DNA of 39,525 nt from Mikrocytos mackini (Eukaryota > Endomyxa > Ascetosporea > Mikrocytida > Mikrocytiidae), in assembly GCA_030180075.1 (NCBI GenBank), contig JASNJN010000183.1:1-39525 (forward strand), given 5' to 3'. Below, piece after piece: positions 1 through 9,708 of the stretch (position 1 is its first letter; each line of letters opens with the position of its first letter). The notes beneath the pieces were generated by a model. It was not told the DNA's origin, made no database searches, and saw nothing but the letters and a program-made list of their open reading frames with translations. Position numbers and translations under genes: made by a program.

Positions 1-123
1 CATCCTTGGTTGTGCGTCGATGTTCTCTATATCGACCGGAATCATTACCTCTGTCTCCAGAGGGTCGTGGTTCCTTTCCCAGCTCTATTTCAGGATCAGA
101 AATATAACGAAGTATATTCATGA
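1..123 (+). pseudogene. 3' end of gypsy integrase, second copy, running into its LTR
   Basis: The last part (positions 64-123) translates to the same integrase tail, ending NEVYS before TGA at 121-123, that the gypsy element at 7281-11721 encodes inside its own 3' LTR. Upstream, another frame reads YRPE...LSPEG, which resembles the integrase C-terminus of that element (VRPAPEG). The two frames are offset, so the piece carries an indel. It is inferred to be the edge of another gypsy copy of the same family, mostly outside the window. The homology of bases 1-62 is weak; that of 63-123 is clear. Confidence 0.4.
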
Positions 124-288
124 ATAAGGAAATATAAATGGATGACAATCTATTTGTGGGAAAAAGGCTGTTAATAAATAATTATAAATAAAATAAGTTT
201 TCACAAATGTTTACAAATTTTAAAAAAGACATGACACCATTATTTAATTCCAGACTAGTGGGTTTACAGCAAAACACAGCCTCTGGCA
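63..288 (+). repeat. Gypsy LTR copy 1 (226 bp)
   Basis: This 226-bp segment is repeated, inverted, at 7281-7506 and 11496-11721. In the + orientation it begins GGTCGTGG (the other copies begin TGTCGTGG) and ends CTCTGGCA, fitting TG...CA LTR ends. It contains the start of the Gag ORF (ATG at 231) and an AAATTT-type box just upstream. Its 3' end abuts the left arm of MULE A at 289, as the LTR at 7281-7506 abuts the right arm. Confidence 0.75.
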
Positions 289-871
289 GTAGGAACTTCC
301 GTGTCATCTCCGAGTTTAATCTCGTATAGGATCAGCTTGTATAATAGNGCCTTTCATATTTTGCAGGAATAAAAAATTACTTAAAAATTTGTTTATGTCA
401 ATAGTCTGCTTTTATGTGTTTGTAAACGTCTATATTTTTAGTTTTGTCGAATTGTGATGCGTTTCGAGCAATTCATTTCGTAATCTGTTTTAAAAAATTA
501 AATTCTTACTAATACCAGTTCAGCACAGGTATTGATTAAACGAAGCACTCTTAAAGTCATACAAAGCATGCACATCCCTTCCAACTTTCCAGAATTGGAA
601 ATATTTGCCGATGAATTGCTGCAGCAAAGCCTGCAGTTCAGCGTCACCTCGCACAGCCCCGTGAAGCCCTGCGAAACAAATTCCCATCTGAACACAACAA
701 ACCAAGAACAAGACACCACCAAAAGCTGCACACTCTATCTAACTACCGCAGATAACAACATAGAACCAAATACCGAACATCAACAGGGTGAAAAGAAAGA
801 AACAACTACACTGGGCTCAACAACACTTATATTTAAAAATGAACACGAGGGGCAGGATTGGGTTGACAAAT
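289..871 (+). repeat. MULE A left inverted-repeat arm
   Basis: This arm is the inverted counterpart of 6918-7280 followed by 3673-3900 on the right side; the right arm is cut in two by MULE B. Identity is high throughout with scattered substitutions. Similarity stops near 871 on the left and 3673 on the right. The arm holds an AT-rich upstream region and about 100 codons of the 5' coding end of the transposase. One ambiguous base (N) lies near 349. Confidence 0.8.
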
Positions 872-951
872 ATTGTTTCACTTGTTGTGCTTTATATTAT
901 AATTCATATACATACAAAGATCTCTCAGTAACAATACGAAATATAAAATGA
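568..951 (+). pseudogene. TIR-borne 5' fragment of MULE A transposase
   Basis: ATG at 568 opens a reading frame of 127 codons. The first ~100 (Thr/Gln/Glu-rich, ending EGQDWV) match the minus-strand frame at 3673-3882 and, before MULE B interrupted it, at 6918-7001. After the inverted repeat ends near 871 the frame reads unrelated sequence and stops. It is a duplicated N-terminus inside the left arm of MULE A, with no DDE domain. If translated it would give a truncated protein lacking catalysis. The start was chosen as the first ATG in the frame; an upstream TTG is less likely. Confidence 0.6.
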
Positions 952-1408
952 ATGTGACATATGATTTATTATAAACAATAGTTTTATAATAAAAACAAAT
1001 GGTTCTACAACATATCAATAATTCAAGGGAAACTTATTTCCAAAATGGAAAATAAATTTTGTTTAAACATATAAAAATCAAATAAAAAGTTATTATGAAT
1101 GTGTTGAGTTGGCAACAAAGTACTAAATTATTTTTTTAATTTTAACAACAAACATATTTACCTTCTACATAACTGATGTTTGAATGCTTATAACACGAAT
1201 CATGTGTGTCGTTTTGTTTCAAGATGAGTCCTTTTCATGAAAATAATATTCGTGTTGTTAGAATGAAAGAATATGTTTATAAACGTTTTTAACAAACGAA
1301 ATTCAATACACACAAATTCAAATGTATATATTTATGGTATAAATGAAAACGGAAAAAAAAATATAAACATGATGGGTTGATCGTCAGTTTAAGACGGATT
1401 TTCAAATT
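872..1408. other. Non-coding interior of MULE A with a small inverted repeat
   Basis: This stretch lies between the left arm and the 3' end of the transposase frame. It is very AT-rich with no convincing ORF. Near-perfect inverted arms of about 33 bp lie at 1201-1234 and 1412-1444 (shared core CGTTTTGTTTCAAGATG), so the last codons of the transposase are present again in inverted form about 180 bp away. Confidence 0.5.
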
Positions 1409-3672
1409 TCAAAAAGGACCCATCTTGAAACAAAACGACACATGTACAACATTGCTACATTTGTTAAAGCATGTTATTGCTGTTGTTTTATCGTGTATGG
1501 GTGTTTTACAAAAGTTGCAAGTGAGAGTTTTCTTTCGTCTTTCATTTTTCTTAAATGGCATAGCTTTCCGTTGGGATGGTAGTTTATATATTCTCGTTTT
1601 TGATCCACTCCCTTCCAAACTAAATTCGGAATGTAGTCCATTATTATCATCGACACTCCCTAATAAATGACTTCCCAGTATTTTTTCTATCTTTTCGAAT
1701 TTATCTTCAGCATGTGGAGATGGATTAACTATCAACGCTGATAAAAACTCTTCAAAATTTTGTTTTAAAGATTCAATTCTCTTATAAAACATATTCGGGA
1801 TTCCATTATCAGTGCTTGGTATTTCTTGTAGAATTTTCTTCTGTTTTAAGTAATCATCTTGGTTCTTATTCAAAGTTATCTCCGTGGTATCTATTTTCGT
1901 ACTATAAACATTAAATTTGTTTTCTTCAGTTTTTGTTCCCTTGCTAACGTTTTTAATCCTTTTTAATATGTTGGAATCCTCCTTTTCTTTTTCGTGAATA
2001 AATAAATGGCGTACATTGAGCTTATTTGAGTATGCAACAAAGTGAATATGTTTACATATCTGTTTACGCTGGAAATTAGCCTTGCATGAGCATCTATAGC
2101 AATTATAGCAAATTCTACAATCTGCACAAATAACAGGCAATTGTTCAGTTTTACAAATACCGACGTAACAGACATAAACATGACCCAGCCTAATTAGATT
2201 CAGTTAATTTTCTTGTACAACTCCTTCTTGCGAAACACCGATAGAAAGCTTATGGTTCTTGTTTGAAATGTTCACTCTGTATGTGTTGGTTTCAAACACC
2301 TTTAAGTTCCGGGTCTTAAAGTCTACCGCTATTGTATGCTTTGAATATTGAACCAATTTTGCCAGTAAATGATCGAGTTTTGCATTGCACTTTTTGTCCA
2401 AGTATTGGGATTTAAATTTTGCATGAAAACTTTCTGCAAACCCGGTTGTGTTGACTTGGCAACCCTTTCTCATAAATATTGCCCACTTATCGATATTCTT
2501 TCCGTAATTTTTATCAAAATAGTGGGCGTATTTTTCATTTTTATCAGATAAAAACTGCACGAACTTAGTATATTCCTGCATAAACTTGTCGGTTTCTAGG
2601 TTGAGTTGAAGTAAAATATACCGTTTCTTAATCTCATGTTTGATTTTCTTATCCTTAATGTATTGATTCATTTGGTTATATATGGCTTTGTTGAAATGGT
2701 AATTACACCATATCCAACGAGGCTTGTAATTAAACGTAGCCAACCAACCATTGTAAAAACCTTCAAAAAGATCGGAAACAAAGAATTCCGTATTAATCTC
2801 GCACCCGATTCTCAGCTTTAAGTCTTTAAGGAATCTCTCTATGACAACTCCTTTATCTGAGTTAGATATCAAAAATAGAACGGGTATAGCACGAAATTGA
2901 TCATCTAATATGAAGAAGGTTGTAAGCAAAAAACAGTACTTATTTGTTCCGTGAGTGCTGTCCACTATTATCTGTTTTTTATGATATTTCTGTAACATAT
3001 CAAGTTGATAATTAGATGATACCCCGAGCAAAAAATCTTCCTTTTCACAAAGATTTCGTTTGCATATACTATTTTGAAGTTTAATAGTTATGATCTCAAT
3101 AATCTTATTCTTCTGGAGATAGTCAAGTAGGAATAGTAAACTATGTTGGTCCTCGGCAAATAAAATTTTCCATTTTGAATATGAAAATTTTAGAAATCTT
3201 AAGTAGTTCATAGTTAAGAAATCCTTTTCAGTTATTTTGTTGTAATTGAAATCATCCAGATAAGATTAATAAATTGATAATAAAGGTATTCCATTATTTA
3301 TCTTCACTACCAGTTCGTTTTTAAAAGCCTTTGAAAATCTTAAGAATCTATAATCAAGTGCATGATTGTGCATATTATTAAAAACAACCATAAACTGGTT
3401 ATTGTTGAGAACGTATGTCTTGTAGTACGCTTCACAGGGCCTTGTATCTTCTATTTTATTGTTTTGACCGGAAGTTCGATAATCATAATTGTGTTTTTCG
3501 GTAGAAGTATTAGAATTGGCGTTTTCTTCGTTCCGTTCGTCTTTCACATTAATTCTCAATCTTCTTTTGATTATATGGGTTTTTTACAAATAAAATAACG
3601 TATTTGTTTGTAACCAGATGATGATTTGACGCCTGTCGGACTACTAAATCTTATTCGATCCATTCTTAAAAA

Positions 3673-3900
3673 TTTGTTAACCCAATCCTGCCCCTCGTGT
3701 TCATTTTTAAATATAAGTGTTGTTGAGCCCAGTGTAGTTGTTTCTTTCTTTTCACCCTGTTGATGTTCGGTATTTGGTTCTATGTTGTTATCTGCGGTAG
3801 TTTGATAGAGTGTGCAGCTTTTGGTGGTGTCTTGTTCTTGGTTTGTTGTGTTCAGATGGGAATTTGTTTCGCAGGGCTTCACGGGGCTGTGCGAGGTGAC
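3673..3900 (-). repeat. MULE A right arm, inner segment
   Basis: This is the inverted counterpart of 644-871. It continues the arm segment at 6918-7280, from which it is separated by the 3017-bp MULE B. Its outer 9 bp (3892-3900, CGAGGTGAC) are the left copy of the MULE B target-site duplication. Confidence 0.8.
3892..3900 (+). repeat. Left 9-bp target-site duplication of MULE B
   Basis: CGAGGTGAC here and at 6918-6926 directly flank the two ends of MULE B. The uninterrupted target is visible in the left arm of MULE A (the reverse complement near 645-653), where the sequence occurs once. Nine bp is a usual TSD length for Mutator-like elements. Confidence 0.9.
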
Positions 3901-4191
3901 GGAAATGTCTCTTTACGCTATAAATTTTAAGTTTGTACTAATCCAATATAATTTTGTTTGAAATGCTTTAATAATATCATTGTATGTGAATTGTCGTGTG
4001 TTAAACGTCTTGGATATAGCTCTTGTTTGCTAAAATATCCGTATGTTTTTCAAATTTTAAAAATTTTATTTAAGAAAACTTATGTTCGAGATCGGTGAGA
4101 AGTATTATTCATACACAGCCGTACAAAAGAAAGTTGAAGCATACATAATAGAGTCTGGGATATTTCTCACAAAAAGAAACTGTGTAACCAT
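3901..4191 (+). repeat. MULE B left TIR with duplicated transposase start
   Basis: This is the inverted copy of 6627-6917. It carries an AAATTT-type box (about 4050-4070), ATG at 4082 and the same first 37 codons as the transposase, after which the frame runs four codons further and stops. A promoter here would fire inward, towards and antisense to the transposase. Confidence 0.9.
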
Positions 4192-4777
4192 TGGGAGCAT
4201 GGATTGATAGTCTTCTAGCTTATTCAACAAACGGATTGGGATTCTTCCTCACTACGACGATAACAAGGTAATAATATAGATATACTAGAATTAATTATTT
4301 TGGCAATAACTGGACAGCTTTTTAAGAATGTTGTATAGTTTTAAATGAATAAGACTGCAAATTATCGTACAACAAATGAAGAAAGAGCTCGGATTGGCAA
4401 TAATCCTGAGATTGAAAGCATTTGGAAATTTATATGGCCATCAACAGATAAATTCATGAATTTATGAGAAATCTTATAGTTTAAGATCATTTACTGGCTT
4501 GTTAGGATACTTCAACAGGGAGTTTCTTATATAATCTTACATTAACAACCATGTAAACAATAAAATAGTTATAAGGAATGTTAATTACAATCAATAAAGA
4601 AAACAAATACACTAAATTTGAATAATTTTAAAAGAAACGTCTAATTAAATTATTATTTTAAGTTGGGATAGAATACAGTTATGTTAAATATTATGAAAAC
4701 AGTATACCTATGTTTATGAAGCATGTAGCGATAAAGATTAAAGGAACATATTAAATAATTATAATAAAAGTAAATAC
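4192..4777. other. Non-coding interior of MULE B with a gypsy RT relic
   Basis: There is no intact gene. On the plus strand near 4381-4530, split between frames and stops, short peptides read NPEIESIWKF and, after a break, SLRSFTGLLGYFNREFLI. These fit the segment after the catalytic core of Ty3/gypsy reverse transcriptases (pattern ...LRSFLGL..YYRRFI). I take it as a decayed RT fragment caught inside MULE B. The rest is AT-rich without recognisable content. Confidence 0.45.
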
Positions 4778-6736
4778 TTAGCCATTCTCATTTACATTGT
4801 TCCGGTTTAAGACTTTGTCAATTTTCCCACCGTCCAAATCGTCAATTAAATTATCTATTAACTCTTCATCTTCCCCCATTTTCAACATCGCGTTATTATA
4901 TAGAATACTGGCCAATTTAGTTGCTTTTATATTCAATGTTTTAAAATCTGAATTCATTTTGCGGTGGGGTTTATTTTTCAAATAATCTGTCTTTAAAGTA
5001 TTTTTTGGATTTTTGGCATCTTCACTTCTGCTACGATTTATTATAATATTGCCTGAATTAAAACTATTTTCACCCGTATTATCAACAAAGTTTTGTCCCA
5101 TATGACTTCTATATGTTCCTATTGTAATGTCGTAATGTGGCTTGAAGTTTAACTGGTAAATTCTGAACATATGACTATGAAACCACCGTGCTTTAATATA
5201 TGGGAGTAACTTATCTGGGTTGTCTATTCTATTAAGTTGATGTATGCAGGGAAGCCCTACTTTAGCATATCCGTTGCAAACAGTACACGCATCATACTGA
5301 TCTAATGGCATACAAGTGATCTTTCTAGCTTCCTTTAATAAAAGACATAAGAAACGCCAAGCATACTCCGTAATATAGCCTTTTAATTTCAGTAATGTGT
5401 TGTTCTCAATGCGATTGTCCACCTTTAGATATGTTGCTTTAAGTTCGTTTTTGTGGTCTGTTATTCTTTTGTTGACAAAGGAATTCGCTTCGTATATAAA
5501 TTGTTCAATCGTTACCTTCCGTTGACAAAACTTTTTTATTTTGTCAAAAAAACTCTCAACTCTGTTTGTTGTCCTAAGTGCTAAATTCATTTTATTCGGT
5601 TTAAAATATTCAATAAATTCGTCTTTTATTGGATGCCAATAGGTATTATAATAACCTATGGTTTTGTTTGATAATCTCGAAATCAAATAATTATAATTAT
5701 TGTCATTGCTACAAAGGATTATTTTATATACCTTCGACAACTCTTCCTTTCTTTCATCATTATTGAGTTGACATTTTTCATTCGTAAAATGCCGCTGAAA
5801 TGCTCGTTTCACATGAAAATAGCATAGATTTAAACCGGCATTTAAACTGTATTCCTTTACAATAGCACGTTCACTTAGATCCTTATCCGATAACCAAGTT
5901 TCAATTCTATCAAAGTCGTTTTCCCTTGTAAGTTCATCAAAGACATAACGAAGTGATTTAATGCTTTCATCTTTGATTAGAAATAAACAAACCGGCTCAC
6001 TCTGCCCATCTCCGTTCACAATTATGATAGTAAATAATGACCATTTCTTCTTTAATATGGAGAACGTTGAATCTGTCAACATACAGTCATTATATTGCGC
6101 CCATAGTTCTTTCATAATTCGACTTTGGTATAAAACAGCTATCTCTTTATTCTTATCATCTGTAATACTTTTAATGATTCCTTGTTGAAGTAGCTTATTG
6201 TAATGTGTTTTATATGTTTTCTGTTTATCAAAACGACGTAGTAAATTGTGTAAATCCTTATTTTTTAACTCTAATTTGTATTTCTGGTTCATAGTTGTAG
6301 TCAGGTGAGAAATAGAAGCTTTTGATTCGGCTGCGGTCTTAACTTCTTCAATCTGCTTGTCTGTTAACTTAGGTCGTTTCAAAGTCCCCCTGTAATGATC
6401 TAAATGTTGACCCGCTTCTGTACATACTAGTTTGTCGACTTTACATTCGAATTTTAAAACAAATGGACATCCTATTTTTTTGGTCCGCATACGTTTGGCT
6501 CCGTCATGTGTAGGGGCGTGTCTTTGTTCTCCGTACTCACAGAAATAGTTTAAAACAGAATACCACAATGTAGTTTGCTTCTTTACGTTCCTAGTTATCC
6601 CCAGTGGAACATCTTCAAGGGAATCGATGGTTACACAGTTTCTTTTTGTGAGAAATATCCCAGACTCTATTATGTATGCTTCAACTTTCTTTTGTACGGC
6701 TGTGTATGAATAATACTTCTCACCGATCTCGAACAT
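4778..6736 (-). CDS. MULE B transposase, intact, 652 aa
   Basis: A Mutator-like (FAR1/MULE family) transposase with no frame break. Residues 1-120 form a FAR1-like DNA-binding region (FCEYGE ... KKIGCPF ... H-D-H pattern). About 215-410 is the MULE DDE domain with D in LTDSTFSILK, D in LSDKDLSER followed by LCYFHVKRAF, and E in RVESFFDKIK. Near 485-510 is a SWIM-type motif (CTVC...GLPCIHQL). The C-terminus is polar. The start ATG at 6736 follows an AAAATTTT box and is duplicated in the other TIR, which supports the choice. It probably acts in the nucleus on its own 291-bp ends. It looks the most recently active of the MULEs here, being intact and having a clean TSD. Confidence 0.88.
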   Translation of the reverse strand: MFEIGEKYYSYTAVQKKVEAYIIESGIFLTKRNCVTIDSLEDVPLGITRNVKKQTTLWYSVLNYFCEYGEQRHAPTHDGAKRMRTKKIGCPFVLKFECKVDKLVCTEAGQHLDHYRGTLKRPKLTDKQIEEVKTAAESKASISHLTTTMNQKYKLELKNKDLHNLLRRFDKQKTYKTHYNKLLQQGIIKSITDDKNKEIAVLYQSRIMKELWAQYNDCMLTDSTFSILKKKWSLFTIIIVNGDGQSEPVCLFLIKDESIKSLRYVFDELTRENDFDRIETWLSDKDLSERAIVKEYSLNAGLNLCYFHVKRAFQRHFTNEKCQLNNDERKEELSKVYKIILCSNDNNYNYLISRLSNKTIGYYNTYWHPIKDEFIEYFKPNKMNLALRTTNRVESFFDKIKKFCQRKVTIEQFIYEANSFVNKRITDHKNELKATYLKVDNRIENNTLLKLKGYITEYAWRFLCLLLKEARKITCMPLDQYDACTVCNGYAKVGLPCIHQLNRIDNPDKLLPYIKARWFHSHMFRIYQLNFKPHYDITIGTYRSHMGQNFVDNTGENSFNSGNIIINRSRSEDAKNPKNTLKTDYLKNKPHRKMNSDFKTLNIKATKLASILYNNAMLKMGEDEELIDNLIDDLDGGKIDKVLNRNNVNENG

Positions 6737-6917
6737 AAGTTTTCTTAAATAAAATTTTTAAAATTTGAAAAACATACGGATATTTTAGCAAACAAGAGCT
6801 ATATCCAAGACGTTTAACACACGACAATTCACATACAATGATATTATTAAAGCATTTCAAACAAAATTATATTGGATTAGTACAAACTTAAAATTTATAG
6901 CGTAAAGAGACGTCACC
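6627..6917 (-). repeat. MULE B right TIR
   Basis: This is the 291-bp partner of 3901-4191. Read on the minus strand it gives the element end, an AT-rich leader, the AAATTT-type box (about 6750-6765) and the first 37 codons of the transposase. Confidence 0.9.
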
Positions 6918-6926
6918 CGAGGTGAC
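6918..6926 (+). repeat. Right 9-bp target-site duplication of MULE B
   Basis: CGAGGTGAC, identical to 3892-3900. The MULE A arm resumes immediately to the right. Confidence 0.9.
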
Positions 6927-7280
6927 GCTGAACCACAGGCTTTGCTGCAGCAATTCATCGGCAAATATTTCCAATTCTGGAAAGTTGGAAGGGATGTGCA
7001 TGCTTTGTATGACTTTAAGAGTGCTTCGTTTAATCAATACCTGTGCTGAACTGGTATTAGTAAGAATTTAATTTTTTAAAACAGATTACGAAATGAATTG
7101 CTCAAAACGCATCACAATTCGACAAAACTAAAAATATAGACGTTTACAAACACATAAAAGCAGACTATTGACATAAACAAATTTTTAAGTAATTTTTTAT
7201 TCCTGCAAAATATGAAATGCACTATTTTACAAGTTGATCATATACGAGATTACACTCGGAGATGAAACGGAAGTTCCTCT
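6918..7280 (-). repeat. MULE A right arm, outer segment
   Basis: This is the inverted counterpart of 289-653. Read on the minus strand it carries the leader and ATG at 7001 with the first ~27 codons of the MULE A transposase before MULE B interrupts. The frame is the one seen uninterrupted at 568-951. It ends exactly at the gypsy LTR boundary at 7281. Confidence 0.8.
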
Positions 7281-7506
7281 TGCCAGAGTCTGTGTTTTGC
7301 TGTAAACCCAGTAGTCTGGAATTAAATAATGATTTCATGTCTTTTTTAAAATTTTTAAAAATTTGTGAAAACTTATTTTATTTATAATTATTTATTAACA
7401 GCCTTTTTCCCACAAATAGATTGTCATCCATTTATATTTCCTTATTCATGAATATACTTCGTTATATTTCTGATCCGGAAATAGAGCTGGGAAAGGAACC
7501 ACGACA
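7281..7506 (-). repeat. Gypsy 1 3' LTR (226 bp)
   Basis: On the minus strand it begins TGTCGTGG and ends CTCTGGCA. It differs from the 5' LTR at 11496-11721 at only a few positions, implying a fairly recent insertion. It contains an inactive copy of the Gag start and the last codons of the integrase frame (stop at 7446-7448). Confidence 0.88.
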
Positions 7507-8659
7507 TCCTGCCCCTCCGGAGCCGGTCGGACATTTCTGATATTTTGATCGACCTCTTTTCCTTCTACTTCTATGGTCAATTGTCCGTGGTTCGTCTTCC
7601 TGATTATAGTTCCTGGACCAATCACTTTTCGTCCATTTTGTCAGAAGAGTGTGTTCGTATGTAGACAAGTTGTCCTAATTCGTATTCATACTCCCTTCTA
7701 GTTTTGTTTCTTCTTTCCTCTTCTTTTGCGAGTTCCTGCGCTCTTCTCGCTAAACCTTCATTCACGGTTGTTGTTAGGTTTCGTTTAAGAGGATCGAGAA
7801 CGCTGTAATTGTCAACTATCTCTTGAGGCGTTGCTTTGACTGTTCTGTTCATATTGTAGTTTAACTTCCTTTTAATTAACTCAGGTAACTTCATTATTGG
7901 CACATCGGTATTAGTCCTTAATGTTACGCCAATTCCCTGGTTGATTCTCTCACTGAACCCATTGCATTGTGGGTTGTAAGGTGATGTAAACTTGTGAACT
8001 ATATCTTCTTTGTCACAGAGTCTTTTCATCGTCTTTGAGGTATACTGAGTTCCTCTGTCAGATAGAAGTTTTTGAGGCTTTGGGAACTTGTTAAGCCAGA
8101 TTTCCTTTATCTTATTCGTCACTGTAGTGGCTTGGATATTGAGAAGAATGCATACTTCGCTCCAGCGAGTGTGTATATCCGAAATGGTCAGAATGTAGAA
8201 TTGTGATTGACCAATAACATTGTCTGGATCTTCTGGGAAATGTTCTGTTTTCAATGGACCATAGATGTCCGTTGAGATGAACTCAAAGGGTTCATTAGCA
8301 GTGACATGGCCCTTTAGAGGTCCGAGATTACTACGATAAGTCTTATTCGCTTGGCAATCGTAACATCTTGCGTTCAGTTCTTTTACTTTCTTGTCCAAGT
8401 TGTAAATAAGCTAATATCTCCTTATGTTTTCTGTTAATGCGTTTCTGCCAGGATGTTGCAGGTAGTTGTGCAATCTTTGTAGAAGTCCTTCTTCAAGTGA
8501 TTGGGGAATAATCAACTTCTCGTTGAGTGTGAACAACAATTTAAATCCCTCAATTGTTAATTCCTTTGTCTTCCCTTCTTTTATTCGTTCTTGCACGAAA
8601 GGGCACTTAAGTTGCTCTGTTTGAATTTCTTTCAGATCTAGATAGAAACTTTCGTTCAA
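7446..8659 (-). pseudogene. Gypsy 1 RNase H end and integrase (broken)
   Basis: Read from 8659: a linker with a zinc-binding pair (LHNYLQHPGR and, later, ARCYDCQ), then the integrase core with D in STDIYGPL, D in LSDRGTQY and E in FSERINQG, typical of retroviral-type integrases. The basic C-terminal tail ends inside the 3' LTR. Breaks: an in-frame TAG at 8411-8413, and a one-base frame change in a GAAAAG run near 7630 before the C-terminal domain. The integrase would insert cDNA into the host genome. Confidence 0.82.
7507..7518 (-). other. Polypurine tract of gypsy 1
   Basis: On the minus strand GGAGGGGCAGGA ends immediately before the TG of the 3' LTR, the position where LTR retrotransposons prime plus-strand DNA. 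It also lies within the integrase reading frame. Confidence 0.65.
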
Positions 8660-8776
8660 TTGGGGGGTTTGGCTTCCCTCCCCTACGGCTGCAAGTCTGG
8701 AGAGAAAATCAGCTCCAATATTCTTTTCTCCTTCGATCTTATTGAGGGTGTAATTAAAGTTTTCCAGTTTAATTCT

Positions 8777-9679
8777 CTATCTTTGAGAACGTGCAGATAA
8801 ATCTTTCTGGAAAATAGCGTTTGCGCTATCGGTGTAGACATTGGTTTTGGTTGAGAAGAGTAATGTTTTGAAGTGTTCGAATGCTTTTACGATGATTAGA
8901 AGTTCTTTCTCTGTGATCGTGTAATGCTCTTCTGAACTTGTCCATTTGTGGCTATAATAACCAATTGTTTTCCCGTTTTGAAGTAATACTGCTCCGCCGC
9001 CAATCAAACTGGCGTCCGTCTCTAATCTGAATTCAGCTGCTGGATTAGGATGTGATAAAAGAGTTCTTTCTTGTATTTGGTCATATATCTTCTGTAATCG
9101 TTCAGAATCGTCTTGTGACCAATTGAACCTTTCACCTTCCTTTAACTTGTCGCTTAGGAATGCTGATGAAACAGATAAGTTGGCTAAGAATGGTCTAAAC
9201 CACTGGACCACGCCCAATATCTTCATGATTTGCTTTTTATTCTTCGGTGGCGTTTGTATTATCTTTTCCGCCTTGCTGGGGTCCGCTCTGACTCCCTTGT
9301 CATTTATTTCATGTCCTAGATACTTTACTGAGGACTGGAAGAATGTGGTTTTCTCGAAGTTTATCTGACATTGAACTTCAGATGCTGCTTTAAAGAACTC
9401 TATTAGATGGCCTTTATGATCGTTTACGTCTTTGGAGTGGATCAATAAGTCATCCATATAGATTTTTATGAAGTCGAAATGGCCAAAATGAGTGAACATG
9501 GCCTTTTGAAAAGAAAATGGGGCATTTGTTAACCCGAATGGCATCCTTGTGAACTCCCAGATTCGGTGGTTCAGGATAAATGCCGTGTACTTTATGCTGT
9601 CTGGCTTCATGGGTATCTGATAGAACCCAGAGCTTAAGTCGATTTGACTAAAAACGGTTGAACCGTTGAGTTGTCCCAA
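8777..9679 (-). pseudogene. Gypsy 1 reverse transcriptase and RNase H (frame-separated)
   Basis: The RT palm holds the YMDD box (IKIYMDDLLIHSKD) and the thumb/connection KQIMKILGVVQWFRPFL. RNase H follows with ETDASLIGGG, TEKELLIIV and YTDSANAIF. The frame opens upstream of 9679 but is offset by one base from the Gag-protease ORF; the change lies in an AAAAAC run near 9730. The frame closes at a TAG (8777-8779) in the middle of RNase H, at a position where Trp is usual in the family. Confidence 0.85.
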
Positions 9680-9708
9680 AAGTTCTTGAAGAGTGGGAAG
9701 CGGATACG

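Larger units (their letters stand above)
1409..3900 (-). pseudogene. MULE A transposase, main part (broken)
   Basis: A Mutator-like transposase read from 3900 down to 1409. Order: low-complexity N-terminus; a FLYWCH/FAR1-like zinc region with a C...HNH pattern (about 3560-3360); a MULE DDE domain with D in VDSTHGTNKY, D in FVSDLFEGFYNGW and E in GFAESFHAKFKS; a SWIM finger (CSCKANFQRKQICKHIH, about 2100-2030); and a C-terminal Cys-rich piece that looks like a truncated PHD finger. It is broken by a one-base frameshift in an A-run near 3580 and by two in-frame TAA codons (3266-3268 and 2204-2206). Its first codons lie at 6918-7001, cut off by MULE B. The closest relative in the window is MULE D, with the same domain order. 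It would have cut and inserted DNA in the nucleus; it is inactive as written. Confidence 0.8.
3901..6917 (-). mobile_element. MULE B, complete Mutator-like element nested in MULE A
   Basis: A 3017-bp element with 291-bp terminal inverted repeats (3901-4191 and 6627-6917), nearly identical except for a few outermost bases (GGAAATGTCTC against GGTGACGTCTC), flanked by a perfect 9-bp duplication. It encodes one intact 652-aa transposase on the minus strand. The repeats contain the promoter box and the first 37 codons of the gene. It inserted into the 5' coding part of MULE A, so it is younger than that element. Confidence 0.92.
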
